Shown here piece after piece: positions 22,095-29,381 of a DNA stretch of 30,518 nt (positions within the stretch are counted from its first letter, which is position 1; the number at the start of each line of letters is the position of its first letter). The position numbers were made by a program, and so were the translations under genes. The DNA comes from UBA4742 sp002403895 (GTDB lineage Bacteria > Actinomycetota > Acidimicrobiia > Acidimicrobiales > Acidimicrobilacustridaceae), in NCBI GenBank assembly GCA_036823295.1, contig DAISGD010000040.1:1-30518 (forward strand), written 5' to 3'. The notes under the pieces are model-generated. The model ran no database searches. It was not told the DNA's origin and saw nothing but the letters and a program-made list of their open reading frames with translations.

Positions 22095-22922
22095 TCACAG
22101 GATGATCGAGCGCGCCGACACGAACGGCTCGGCGATCGCCAGGTCTCCCCGGAGTTCCACTGCCGCGTCGGGCACCAAGACACCGGTGAGCAAGCGCCAC
22201 GCCGTATCGGACGACAACGCCACCTCCGCATCGCGCCGGTCGGGCTCCTCCTCGGTCAAGTCCCACCCCTCACCCTGACGGGCCAGGCTCCAGGCCCCAC
22301 CGCCGGGGCCGGTGATCCACACCACCAGCGTCGTGCCGGGAGCGGCGTCGATGTCGCGGTAGTGGTGGGGAAGCGCCCACAGGAAGGTCCGAAGCACGGG
22401 ACCAAGATGCTCATCGTCGAGAAGGCCGGGGCGCCCCACCGCGTCGCGGATCTGCTGCTGGTGCACCCAGCGCTCGGTGAACTCCCGAGCCAGGCCGAAC
22501 CACAGTGGGGCAGCGTCAGGGCCAGCCCAGATGACCCGGCTGGCGGCGCCCACGTCGAGGCTGGTCAGGTACTCGTCGACCTGGGCCCCCGACCAGACCA
22601 GGAGATCGATGATCACGCGCGGGCTGAGGCCGGCGGCACCGTCGACCCACCGCTGGTTCTTGGCATCGAGCTGGGCGACAAACTCCCGGTAGTCGATGGT
22701 GTCATCGAGCAGCGCGGTGTGATCCCCGTCGCGTCCTCGGGACAGCCACCCGAAGTCGTCTTCGAGGATGTGGAGCGCGACCGCCTTCACCGTCCAACCG
22801 GGGCAAGCGGTCGGCGCCTGCCACTCCTCCGGCGAGAGGTCGGCGAGCAGGTGTACCAGCGCCTCCCGCTCGCCGGGAAGCAACGGCCGGACGTCGATGA
22901 CGGCAGCGTCGCCGATGGTCAT
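22095..22922 (-). CDS. Maleylpyruvate isomerase family (mycothiol-dependent, DinB fold) protein
   Basis: A 275-residue protein of the MDMPI type. The N-terminal four-helix domain has CPGWTVKAVALHILEDD with His51, and EFTERWVHQQQIRDA with Glu150 and His154; these three are the metal ligands of the family. The C-terminal domain (about 180-275) is the sterol-carrier-like part. The type enzyme isomerises maleylpyruvate with mycothiol, but most actinobacterial paralogues have unknown mycothiol-dependent roles. The start is 4 bp after the stop of the Lrp gene, so the two form an operon. Presence supports an actinobacterial host with mycothiol. Confidence 0.85.
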   Translation of the reverse strand: MTIGDAAVIDVRPLLPGEREALVHLLADLSPEEWQAPTACPGWTVKAVALHILEDDFGWLSRGRDGDHTALLDDTIDYREFVAQLDAKNQRWVDGAAGLSPRVIIDLLVWSGAQVDEYLTSLDVGAASRVIWAGPDAAPLWFGLAREFTERWVHQQQIRDAVGRPGLLDDEHLGPVLRTFLWALPHHYRDIDAAPGTTLVVWITGPGGGAWSLARQGEGWDLTEEEPDRRDAEVALSSDTAWRLLTGVLVPDAAVELRGDLAIAEPFVSARSIIL

Positions 22923-22926
22923 GGTC

Positions 22927-23403
22927 CTAGCGGGTGCCCCAGCTGTAGGTCTGCTTCTGGAGGTGGAGGTAGGTGAAGGCGTCGGCGGTGGTCACGCCCT
23001 CCATGGTGCGGATGACGTCGTTGAGCAAGGTGAGCAACTCCTCGGTGCCTTCGCACACGACTTCGCACAGCAGATCGAAGCCACCCGACGTGATGACGAC
23101 GTAGGCGACTTCGGGCACGTCGCTCAGCTTCTCAGCCACCCGGCGCAGGTCACCCACTGCTCGCACGCCGATCATGGCCTGAAGGCTGAAGCCGACCATG
23201 AGCGGGTCGGTCACGGCCACGACCTGCATGACCCCACTCTCGATCAGGCGCTGCACCCGCTGGCGCACGGCGGCCTGTGACAGGCCCACCGCGGGCCCCA
23301 GCTTGGCGTAGGGCATCCGCCCGTCGACCTGGAGCTCCCGAATGATGGCCTTGTCGATGTCGTCGAGCGGAACCGGGGCCGGTCCGTTCCTGGGTCTACC
23401 CAT
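22927..23403 (-). CDS. Lrp/AsnC-family transcriptional regulator
   Basis: A 158-residue regulator. Residues about 14-62 form the AsnC-type HTH (LDDIDKAIIRELQVDGRMPY, then GLSQAAVRQRVQRL), and residues about 70-150 the RAM/ACT-like effector domain that binds amino acids. The ATG at 23403 is used, with GGGAGGG 11 nt upstream; an ATG at 23445 is an alternative. It lies 140 bp downstream of alanine dehydrogenase on the same strand. In mycobacteria the Lrp protein AldR controls ald in response to alanine, so a similar role for ald and the linked aminotransferase is likely but inferred. Confidence 0.92.
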   Translation of the reverse strand: MGRPRNGPAPVPLDDIDKAIIRELQVDGRMPYAKLGPAVGLSQAAVRQRVQRLIESGVMQVVAVTDPLMVGFSLQAMIGVRAVGDLRRVAEKLSDVPEVAYVVITSGGFDLLCEVVCEGTEELLTLLNDVIRTMEGVTTADAFTYLHLQKQTYSWGTR

Positions 23404-23451
23404 GTGCGCGTCATCCCTCCCGCTGCGGTGTGAAGCGGCTCTCATTGTGGC

Positions 23452-23534
23452 CCACCACCGAGGCGCGACCTCGCCACGGAGGGTTCCGTCGTCGGAGCGA
23501 CCTTCTGGCCGACCCTCCGTCCCCCCGGTGGTGG
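23452..23534. repeat. Nested inverted repeats between ald and lrp
   Basis: Outer arms CCACCACCG (23452-23460) and CGGTGGTGG (23526-23534) enclose inner arms ACGGAGGGT (23476-23484) and ACCCTCCGT (23512-23520), all perfect 9-mers; a small GAGG/CCTC hairpin sits between them at 23460-23472. Together they would fold as a branched RNA of about 83 nt on either strand. On the minus strand this is the end of the ald transcript or the leader of lrp. There is no U tract, so a simple intrinsic terminator is not supported. Confidence 0.55.
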
Positions 23535-23543
23535 CCCTCGGGT

Positions 23544-24704
23544 TCAGTGGGCGCCCAATGTGTCAGCCAGCGGCGCCGAGGGCTTGCTCAACGCCTCAGC
23601 GACGGCATCGTTGGTCACGTGGCCGGCCACGGTGTTGAATCCGAGGGCCAGGGCCGGATCGCGTCGAGCCGCTTCGGCGACCCCGAGGCGGGCCAGCTCG
23701 GCCAGGTAGGGGACAGTGACGTTGGTCAGGGCGTAGGTCGAGGTGAACGGCACCGCTCCCGGCATGTTGCCCACTGCGTAGTGGACGACACCGTGCTTCT
23801 CGAAGACCGGGTCGGCGTGGCTGGTCTCGTGCGAGGTCTCGATGCACCCGCCCTGATCGATGGCGATGTCCACCACTACGGCGCCCTGCTTCATGGACTT
23901 GATCATGTCTTCGGTCACCACGACGGGGGCTCGACCGCCGGGCACGAGCACGGCGCCGATCACCAGGTCGGCATCGGCGATGACCCGCTCGACCTGACCG
24001 CGGTTGGAGGTGAGGGTGGTGATGCGTCCCATCTGGATCTGGTCGATGAAGCGCAGTCGATCGACGTTGCGGTCGAGCAGGTCGACCTCGGCCTCCATGC
24101 CGGCGCACATCCACGCCGCGTTCCAGCCGACGTTGCCCGCACCCAGCACCGCCACGCGGGCAGGCCGCACGCCGGGGGCACCCCCCATCAGCACGCCGCG
24201 CCCACCGTTGTGGCGCTCGAGGTAGTGGGCTCCGATCTGGGCTGACATCCGGCCGGCCACCTCGCTCATGGGGGCCAGCAGCGGGAGCGCACCGTTCGCG
24301 GTCGTCACCGTCTCGTAGGCCACACCGGTGACGTGGTGTTGGAGCAGGGCAGCGGCCACGCCGGGGTAGGCGGCCAGGTGAAGGTAGGTGAAGATGGTGA
24401 GGTCCGGGCGGAAGTAGCGGAACTCGCTTTCCTGAGGCTCCTTCACCTTGCAGATCAGGTCGGCTCGTTCCCATACCTCGTCGACCGAGTCGACGATCTC
24501 GGCGCCGGCGCGCCGGTAGTCGTTGTCGGGGAAGCTGGAGTTGACGCCGGCGCCGGCCTCGACCAGCACGGGCACGCCGTACTGGCCCACCTCGCGGACA
24601 CCATCGGGGGTGATGGCCACCCGATGCTCGTCAGGCTTGATCTCGCGGGGGACGCCGACCGTGAGGCCGACCTTGGTGTTGCCGGTGCTCGTGGTGTTGG
24701 ACAT
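23544..24704 (-). CDS. ald: Alanine dehydrogenase
   Basis: A 386-residue NAD-dependent enzyme that interconverts L-alanine with pyruvate, ammonia and NADH. Family motifs are VGVPREIKPDEHRVAITP, the KVKEP catalytic Lys segment (86-90), YLHLA with the active-site His109, the NAD-binding LGAGNVGWNAA, and the closing NMPGAVPFTSTYALTN. Length and order match Ald closely. The start lies 3 bp after the stop of the class-III aminotransferase on the same strand, so they are one operon: alanine made by a pyruvate-dependent aminotransferase can be turned back to pyruvate, making the pair a net oxidative deaminase. An Lrp regulator gene follows. Confidence 0.97.
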   Translation of the reverse strand: MSNTTSTGNTKVGLTVGVPREIKPDEHRVAITPDGVREVGQYGVPVLVEAGAGVNSSFPDNDYRRAGAEIVDSVDEVWERADLICKVKEPQESEFRYFRPDLTIFTYLHLAAYPGVAAALLQHHVTGVAYETVTTANGALPLLAPMSEVAGRMSAQIGAHYLERHNGGRGVLMGGAPGVRPARVAVLGAGNVGWNAAWMCAGMEAEVDLLDRNVDRLRFIDQIQMGRITTLTSNRGQVERVIADADLVIGAVLVPGGRAPVVVTEDMIKSMKQGAVVVDIAIDQGGCIETSHETSHADPVFEKHGVVHYAVGNMPGAVPFTSTYALTNVTVPYLAELARLGVAEAARRDPALALGFNTVAGHVTNDAVAEALSKPSAPLADTLGAH

Positions 24705-24707
24705 GGT

Positions 24708-26075
24708 TTACAGAGCCTCCATGGACTCGGTCAGCGCTTGGCGAATGATGGTGACGATCTCGTCGAACTGCTCGGGGCCGGCGATGAGCGGAGGCGACAG
24801 CTGAATCACCGGATCGCCCCGGTCGTCGGCCCGGCAGATGAGGCCGAGGTCGAACAGTCGCGGTGACAGCAGCTTGCGCAACAGCCGCTCGGCCTCCGGC
24901 CCTTCGAACTCCGCTTTCGTTTCTTTGTCCCGTACGAGCTCGATCGCGTAGAAGTAGCCCATTCCCCGGATCTCGCCTACCCACGGCAGGTCCTCCAGGG
25001 TGGCCAGCGCGGCTCGGAACTCCGCCTCGTGGGCCATCACGTTGCCGAGGATGCCGTCGCGCTCGAACAGGTCGAGGTTGGCCAGGGCGACCGCGCAACT
25101 GACCGGGTGGCCGGCGAACGTGATGCCGTGCATGAACGTGTTGTCGGGCTCCAGGAAGGGAGCGGCGATCTTGTCGCTCACCATCACGCCACCGAGGGGC
25201 GCGTAACCCGAGGTCAAACCCTTCGCAATAGTGATCATGTCGGGCTGATAGCCGATGCGCTCGCAACCGAACCAGGTGCCCAGCCGGCCGAAGGCGCAGA
25301 TGACCTCGTCGGAGATGAGTAGGACGCTATACCGGTCGCAGATCTCGCGGACCCGGGCGAAGTAGCCCTCGGGCGGAGTGAAGCATCCTCCCGCGTTCTG
25401 CACGGGCTCGAGGAACACCGCGGCCACCGACTCGGGGCCTTCCTGGAGGATGGTGCGTTCGATGTCGTCGGCGCAGCTCAGGGTGCACGCCGGTGCGTGG
25501 GCGCACAGGTCGCAGCGGTAGCGGTTGGTGTTGGCCACGTGGAAGGCGCCTGGTACGAGTGGCTCGAACGGCGCTCGCATCGACGGGATACCGGTGATGG
25601 CCAGGGCTCCCATGGAGGTGCCGTGGTAGGCGATGTCGCGCGAGATGACCTTGTAGCGACCGGGCTGGCCGATGGCCTTGAAGTACTGGCGCGCCAACTT
25701 CCACGCCGACTCGACTGCCTCCGCGCCGCCGGTGGTGAAGAACACCCGGTTGAGATCACCGGGAGCAAGCGCAGCAAGGCGCCCGGCCAGCTCGATAGCC
25801 GAGGGGTGCGCGTAGGTCCAGATGGGGAAGTACGCCAGCTCGGCCGCCTGTTTGCCCGCTGCCTCGGCCAGTTCGGTGCGACCGTGGCCCACCTGCACGG
25901 TGAACAGTCCCGACAGCCCGTCGAGGTAGCGGCGACCGTGCTGGTCCCACACGTAGCAGCCCTCGCCGCGCTCGATGATCTCCAGCCCGCGACCGCCGTC
26001 GGGCGACAGCGGGGAGAAATGTCCCCACAGATGGTCGGCGGCGGTCTTTTCCAGGTCCGCGGCATTGCGAGACAT
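24708..26075 (-). CDS. Class-III aminotransferase, putrescine/diamine:pyruvate-like, with four-cysteine insertion
   Basis: A 455-residue PLP enzyme resembling the SpuC branch of diamine:pyruvate aminotransferases. It has FFTTGGAEAVESAWKLARQY, RDIAYHGTSMG, FLEPVQNAGG, ISDEVICAFGRLG with Asp256, and ITIAKGLTSGYAPLGG with Lys285. Between the YHG motif and the EPV motif sits RCDLCAHAPACTLSC (Cys188, 191, 197, 201), a C-x2-C-x5-C-x3-C cluster that looks like a metal or Fe-S site, unusual for this fold. It is the first gene of an operon with ald, which fits pyruvate as amino acceptor. Putrescine as donor is suggested by the neighbouring aminobutyraldehyde dehydrogenase and amidase, not proven. Confidence 0.9.
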   Translation of the reverse strand: MSRNAADLEKTAADHLWGHFSPLSPDGGRGLEIIERGEGCYVWDQHGRRYLDGLSGLFTVQVGHGRTELAEAAGKQAAELAYFPIWTYAHPSAIELAGRLAALAPGDLNRVFFTTGGAEAVESAWKLARQYFKAIGQPGRYKVISRDIAYHGTSMGALAITGIPSMRAPFEPLVPGAFHVANTNRYRCDLCAHAPACTLSCADDIERTILQEGPESVAAVFLEPVQNAGGCFTPPEGYFARVREICDRYSVLLISDEVICAFGRLGTWFGCERIGYQPDMITIAKGLTSGYAPLGGVMVSDKIAAPFLEPDNTFMHGITFAGHPVSCAVALANLDLFERDGILGNVMAHEAEFRAALATLEDLPWVGEIRGMGYFYAIELVRDKETKAEFEGPEAERLLRKLLSPRLFDLGLICRADDRGDPVIQLSPPLIAGPEQFDEIVTIIRQALTESMEAL

Positions 26076-26206
26076 AGCCAGTGCTCCGAATCAGCTTCTC
26101 GACGGAAGCAGCGAAAGAATCACATCAGACGGGGTGAATCAAACAAGTGATTCCCTCCCACTATCCCACATTTTGCGACGAAATCAATTGTCATATCCCT
26201 ATTTAA
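26076..26206. promoter_or_regulatory. AT-richer promoter region of the aminotransferase-ald operon
   Basis: On the minus strand TTGATT (26182-26187) and GATAGT (26160-26165) are 16 nt apart and form a plausible promoter. GAATCA occurs at 26088, 26117 and 26136, the last paired with TGATTC at 26148-26153 as an 18-bp inverted repeat that may be an operator. The hairpin at 26195-26214 overlaps the stop codon of the permease remnant. Confidence 0.35.
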
Positions 26207-26214
26207 CTAGGGAT
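26195..26214 (-). terminator. AT-rich hairpin at the end of the permease remnant
   Basis: ATCCCTA and TAGGGAT form a perfect 7-bp stem with a 6-nt loop. On the minus strand the TAG stop of the remnant lies within it. It could be the old end of the transporter operon; no strong U tract follows. Confidence 0.35.
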
Positions 26215-26440
26215 TCAGTTGTCCCAGCTTCTTGGAGCGACGGAACCCGATCCACACGCCGAGCAGGGCCAGCGTCACGCTGACCACGAGGATCGTGGTG
26301 GCGAAGACGTTGATCTGCGGCGGGATCAACCGGCGAGCAGTGGATTCACCCGACGGGTCGGGCGCAGATTCGCAAAGTTCACGCAACTTCGCAAGAGATT
26401 CCTTAGTTAATTCACAAAATGGCAACGGAATCCCTTGCAT
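26207..26440 (-). pseudogene. Remnant of a PotC-like polyamine ABC transporter permease (C-terminal tail)
   Basis: The frame ends in PPQINVFATTILVVSVTLAL followed by LGVWIGFRRSKKLG, one membrane helix with a basic cytoplasmic end. This matches the last helix of PotC/PotI-type spermidine/putrescine permeases, where a SPxIN-A-AT motif opens the helix. The preceding 35-40 residues (from the ATG at 26440) do not look like a permease, and the five other helices are missing. I read it as the surviving 3' end of a deleted transporter gene that once preceded the aminotransferase. As an alternative it could be a real 77-residue single-helix membrane protein. The stretch is AT-richer than its surroundings (22 of 60 bases G/C at 26161-26220). 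Confidence 0.5.
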
Positions 26441-26546
26441 TGGGTGGTTGGGCCACGCGAGATTCAGCGCAGGAGTTTCGTCGCCTGCATCATGATGAGG
26501 GCCGATCACCGCCCACCGCCGTCCGCTCGATCGAGGAGATCTAACC

Positions 26547-27968
26547 GTGCCCCACGAGAACTTCATTGGCGGGAAGTGGACGCCCGCCCGCAGCGGCGCC
26601 ACCGACGCCGTGCTCAATCCGGCCACCGGCGAGGTATTGGCGGAGGTGGCCTCGAGCGACGCAGCCGACGTCGAGGCGGCCGTCGATGCCGCCTACGAGG
26701 CATTTCAGACCTGGGGGCTGACCACGCCGCGCGAGCGTTCCGAGAAGCTGCTGGCCCTGGCCGACGCCGTCGAGGCCAATCTGGACGAACTCATGAAGCT
26801 CGAGATGGCGAACGTGGGCAAGCCCGTGTCCATCCTCGAGTTCGAGTTCGACCTCATCGTCGACAACATCCGGTTTTTCGCCGGGGCCACCCGGGCCATG
26901 CAGGCCCAGGCCGCGGGGGACTACCTCGAGGACCACACCTCGTTCCTGCGTCGTGACCCCCTCGGCGTGGCCGTCGGCATCGCCCCGTGGAACTACCCGT
27001 TGAACATGGCCACCTGGAAGCTGGGGCCGGCCCTGGCGGCGGGCAATACGTTCATCCTCAAGCCGTCGGAATTGACCCCACTCACCGCGCTGAAGTTGGC
27101 CGAGATCGCCGCCGACATCTTCCCCCCGGGGGTATTCAACGTGGTGACCGGGCAGGGGGAGACGGCCGGCGACGCCCTGGTGCGCAGCCCCAAGGTCGCC
27201 ATCGTCTCCATCACCGGGGATGTCGCCACGGGCAAGCTCATCGCCAGGAACGCCGCCGACACGCTCAAGCGCGTGCACCTCGAGCTGGGGGGCAAGGCCC
27301 CGGTGGTGGTGTTCGACGACGCCGACCTGGACGCCGTCGTCACCTGCCTGTCGGAGATGGCCTATTACAACTCCGGCCAGGACTGCACGGCACCGTGCCG
27401 GGTCATTGCCGGCCCTGGCATCTACGACGGGCTGGTCGACGGTCTGGGCACCGCGGTCGGCGCTCTTGTCACGGGAGACCCCACCGATCCCGAAACCGCC
27501 GTCGGCCCGGTCATCTCGGCGGCCCAGCAGGAACGGGTGGCCGGCATGGTGGCCCGGGCCATCGACGCCGGAGCCGAGATGGTTATCGGCGGCTCCATCC
27601 CCGATCGGCCGGGGTTCTTCTACCCCCCCACCGTGCTGGCCAACCCGGCCCAGGACTCAGAGATCGTCCAGCGCGAGGTGTTCGGTCCCGTCGTCAGCGT
27701 CCAGCGTTTCGGCGACGAGGAGCAGGCCCTGGCCTGGGCCAACGGCGTCGACTACGGATTGGCCTCCAGCGTGTGGACCCGCGACGTCGGTCGGGCCATG
27801 CGCATGTCGCGAGCCATGCAGTTCGGCTGCGTCTGGGTGAACGACCACATCCCGATCGTGTCGGAGATGCCGCATGGCGGGTTCAAGCAGAGTGGGTATG
27901 GCAAGGACATGTCGATCTACGCGATCGAGCACTACACCGAACTCAAACATGTGATGGTAAAGCACTGA
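26547..27968 (+). CDS. Aldehyde dehydrogenase, gamma-aminobutyraldehyde dehydrogenase-like
   Basis: A 473-residue NAD(P)-dependent aldehyde dehydrogenase. Catalytic residues are in place: Cys280 in YYNSGQDCTAPCR, Glu246 in HLELGGK, and Lys172 in LKPSELTP; GIAPWNYPLNMATWKLGPAL and the C-terminal MPHGGFKQSGYGKDMS are characteristic of the PatD/aminobutyraldehyde branch, which oxidises 4-aminobutanal to GABA. GAGGAG lies 7 nt before the GTG at 26547. The stop overlaps the next gene's ATG by one base (TGATG), so they are co-translated. This is the first gene of the plus-strand operon 26547-30344, divergent from the aminotransferase-ald operon. Betaine-aldehyde-type substrates remain possible. Confidence 0.91.
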   Translation: MPHENFIGGKWTPARSGATDAVLNPATGEVLAEVASSDAADVEAAVDAAYEAFQTWGLTTPRERSEKLLALADAVEANLDELMKLEMANVGKPVSILEFEFDLIVDNIRFFAGATRAMQAQAAGDYLEDHTSFLRRDPLGVAVGIAPWNYPLNMATWKLGPALAAGNTFILKPSELTPLTALKLAEIAADIFPPGVFNVVTGQGETAGDALVRSPKVAIVSITGDVATGKLIARNAADTLKRVHLELGGKAPVVVFDDADLDAVVTCLSEMAYYNSGQDCTAPCRVIAGPGIYDGLVDGLGTAVGALVTGDPTDPETAVGPVISAAQQERVAGMVARAIDAGAEMVIGGSIPDRPGFFYPPTVLANPAQDSEIVQREVFGPVVSVQRFGDEEQALAWANGVDYGLASSVWTRDVGRAMRMSRAMQFGCVWVNDHIPIVSEMPHGGFKQSGYGKDMSIYAIEHYTELKHVMVKH

Positions 27969-29359
27969 TGGCAACCACTTCCGATCCCACCGGCCTCGTG
28001 ACCCACAGCGACCGACTTAGCGCGCGGGCCGCCGAGCTCAGCTACGTCGAGATGGCGGCACTGCTCGAACGCACCGAGACCAGCAAGGCCATGTACGAGC
28101 GCGCCGTTGAGCACCTGCCCCTCGGCGTGCCTTCCTCGTTCCAGGCGGGCGATCCCTACCCGATCTACGTCGACCGCGGTCAGGGGGCCAAGGTCTGGGA
28201 CGTCGACGACAACGAGTACCTCGACTTCCACGGGGGGTTCGGGGTCGGTATCGCCGGCCACGCCCACCCCAAGATCGTGGAGGCTGTGACCCTGGCGGTG
28301 CAGACCGGCACCCACTTCGCCGCTCCCACGCCGGTGACCGTGGCGCTGGCCGAGGAGATCTGCCGGCGCTTCGAGCTGGACAAGGTCCGCTTCGCCAACT
28401 CGGGGACCGAGGCCACCATGGACGCCATCCGGGTGGCGCGCGCCGCTACCGGTCGCGACGTGGTGGTCAAGGTCGAGGGTTCGTACCACGGCCACCACGA
28501 CACCGTGATGTTCTCCGTGCTCCCCAACGCCGACGCCCTGGGTGGGCGCGACATGCCCACCACCATGCCGATGTCGGCGGGGATCCCGGCCGAGATGGCC
28601 AAATTCACCCTGGTGGTGCCGTTCAACGACGCGGCCACCTTCGAGGCGCTGCTGGCCGAGCGGGGCGAGGAGATTGCCTGCCTCATCCTCGAGCCGGTGA
28701 TGATGAACATCGGTATTGTCGAGCCGGAGCCCGGGTACCTGCAGTCGCTGAAGAATCTGTGCGAACGTCACGGCGTCGTGCTCATCTTCGACGAAGTGAA
28801 GTCGGGGGCGACCGTGGCCGAGGGCGGGGCGGGGATGCGCTACGGCGTGCGGCCCCACCTGGCCTGCTTCGCCAAGGCCCTGTTCGGCGGCACGCCGGGA
28901 GCCGCCTTCGGGGGGGACGACGCCATCATGGACGTGATCGGCCACGGCGCCGCCCAGATGGGCACGTTCAACGGCAATCCGCTCGTTGCCGCCGCCGGTC
29001 TGGCCTCGATGACCGAGGTCATGACCCCGGACGCCTATGCCTACCTGGCCGACCTGGGCGCTCGCCTGGCCGGTGGGTGCCAGGCGGCCATCGAGGCCAA
29101 CGGCATCCCGGCCCACACAGTCGATCTGGGGGCCAAGGGCTGCGTGTCGTTCCGCAAGGAGCGGTCGCGCAACTACCGGGATTTCCTGGCCACCAAGCCC
29201 GAGCTGTTCGGCGCGGCCTTCCCGTGGGCCATCAACCGGGGCATCTTCATGACCCCGGGAGACGAGGAGCAGTGGACGCTGTCGGTCCAACACACCACCG
29301 ACGACATCGACCGTTATGTCGAGGTGTTCAGTTCGTTCTGCGAGTCGCTGGCCTCTTGA
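27968..29359 (+). CDS. Class-III aminotransferase, glutamate-1-semialdehyde aminotransferase-like
   Basis: A 463-residue PLP enzyme of the HemL-like branch of class III. Motifs: DFHGGFGVGIAGHAHP, RFANSGTEATMDAIRVARA, VEGSYHGHHD, ILEPVMMNIG, LIFDEVKSGA with Asp275, FAKALFGGTPGAAFGG with Lys303, and MGTFNGNPL. True GSA aminotransferases are shorter (about 430) and have different loops; here the operon context (aminobutyraldehyde dehydrogenase before, amidase after) points to amine or amino acid catabolism rather than haem synthesis. It starts on the last base of the ALDH stop and ends 22 bp before the amidase gene. Confidence 0.88.
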   Translation: MATTSDPTGLVTHSDRLSARAAELSYVEMAALLERTETSKAMYERAVEHLPLGVPSSFQAGDPYPIYVDRGQGAKVWDVDDNEYLDFHGGFGVGIAGHAHPKIVEAVTLAVQTGTHFAAPTPVTVALAEEICRRFELDKVRFANSGTEATMDAIRVARAATGRDVVVKVEGSYHGHHDTVMFSVLPNADALGGRDMPTTMPMSAGIPAEMAKFTLVVPFNDAATFEALLAERGEEIACLILEPVMMNIGIVEPEPGYLQSLKNLCERHGVVLIFDEVKSGATVAEGGAGMRYGVRPHLACFAKALFGGTPGAAFGGDDAIMDVIGHGAAQMGTFNGNPLVAAAGLASMTEVMTPDAYAYLADLGARLAGGCQAAIEANGIPAHTVDLGAKGCVSFRKERSRNYRDFLATKPELFGAAFPWAINRGIFMTPGDEEQWTLSVQHTTDDIDRYVEVFSSFCESLAS

Positions 29360-29381
29360 CCAGACCAGGATCGGCACCGTG

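Noticed and set aside
26441..26626. Extension of the permease remnant upstream to a start at 26626
   Set aside because: This part overlaps the ALDH start and its ribosome site and reads as unstructured sequence; the ATG at 26440 is the furthest plausible start.
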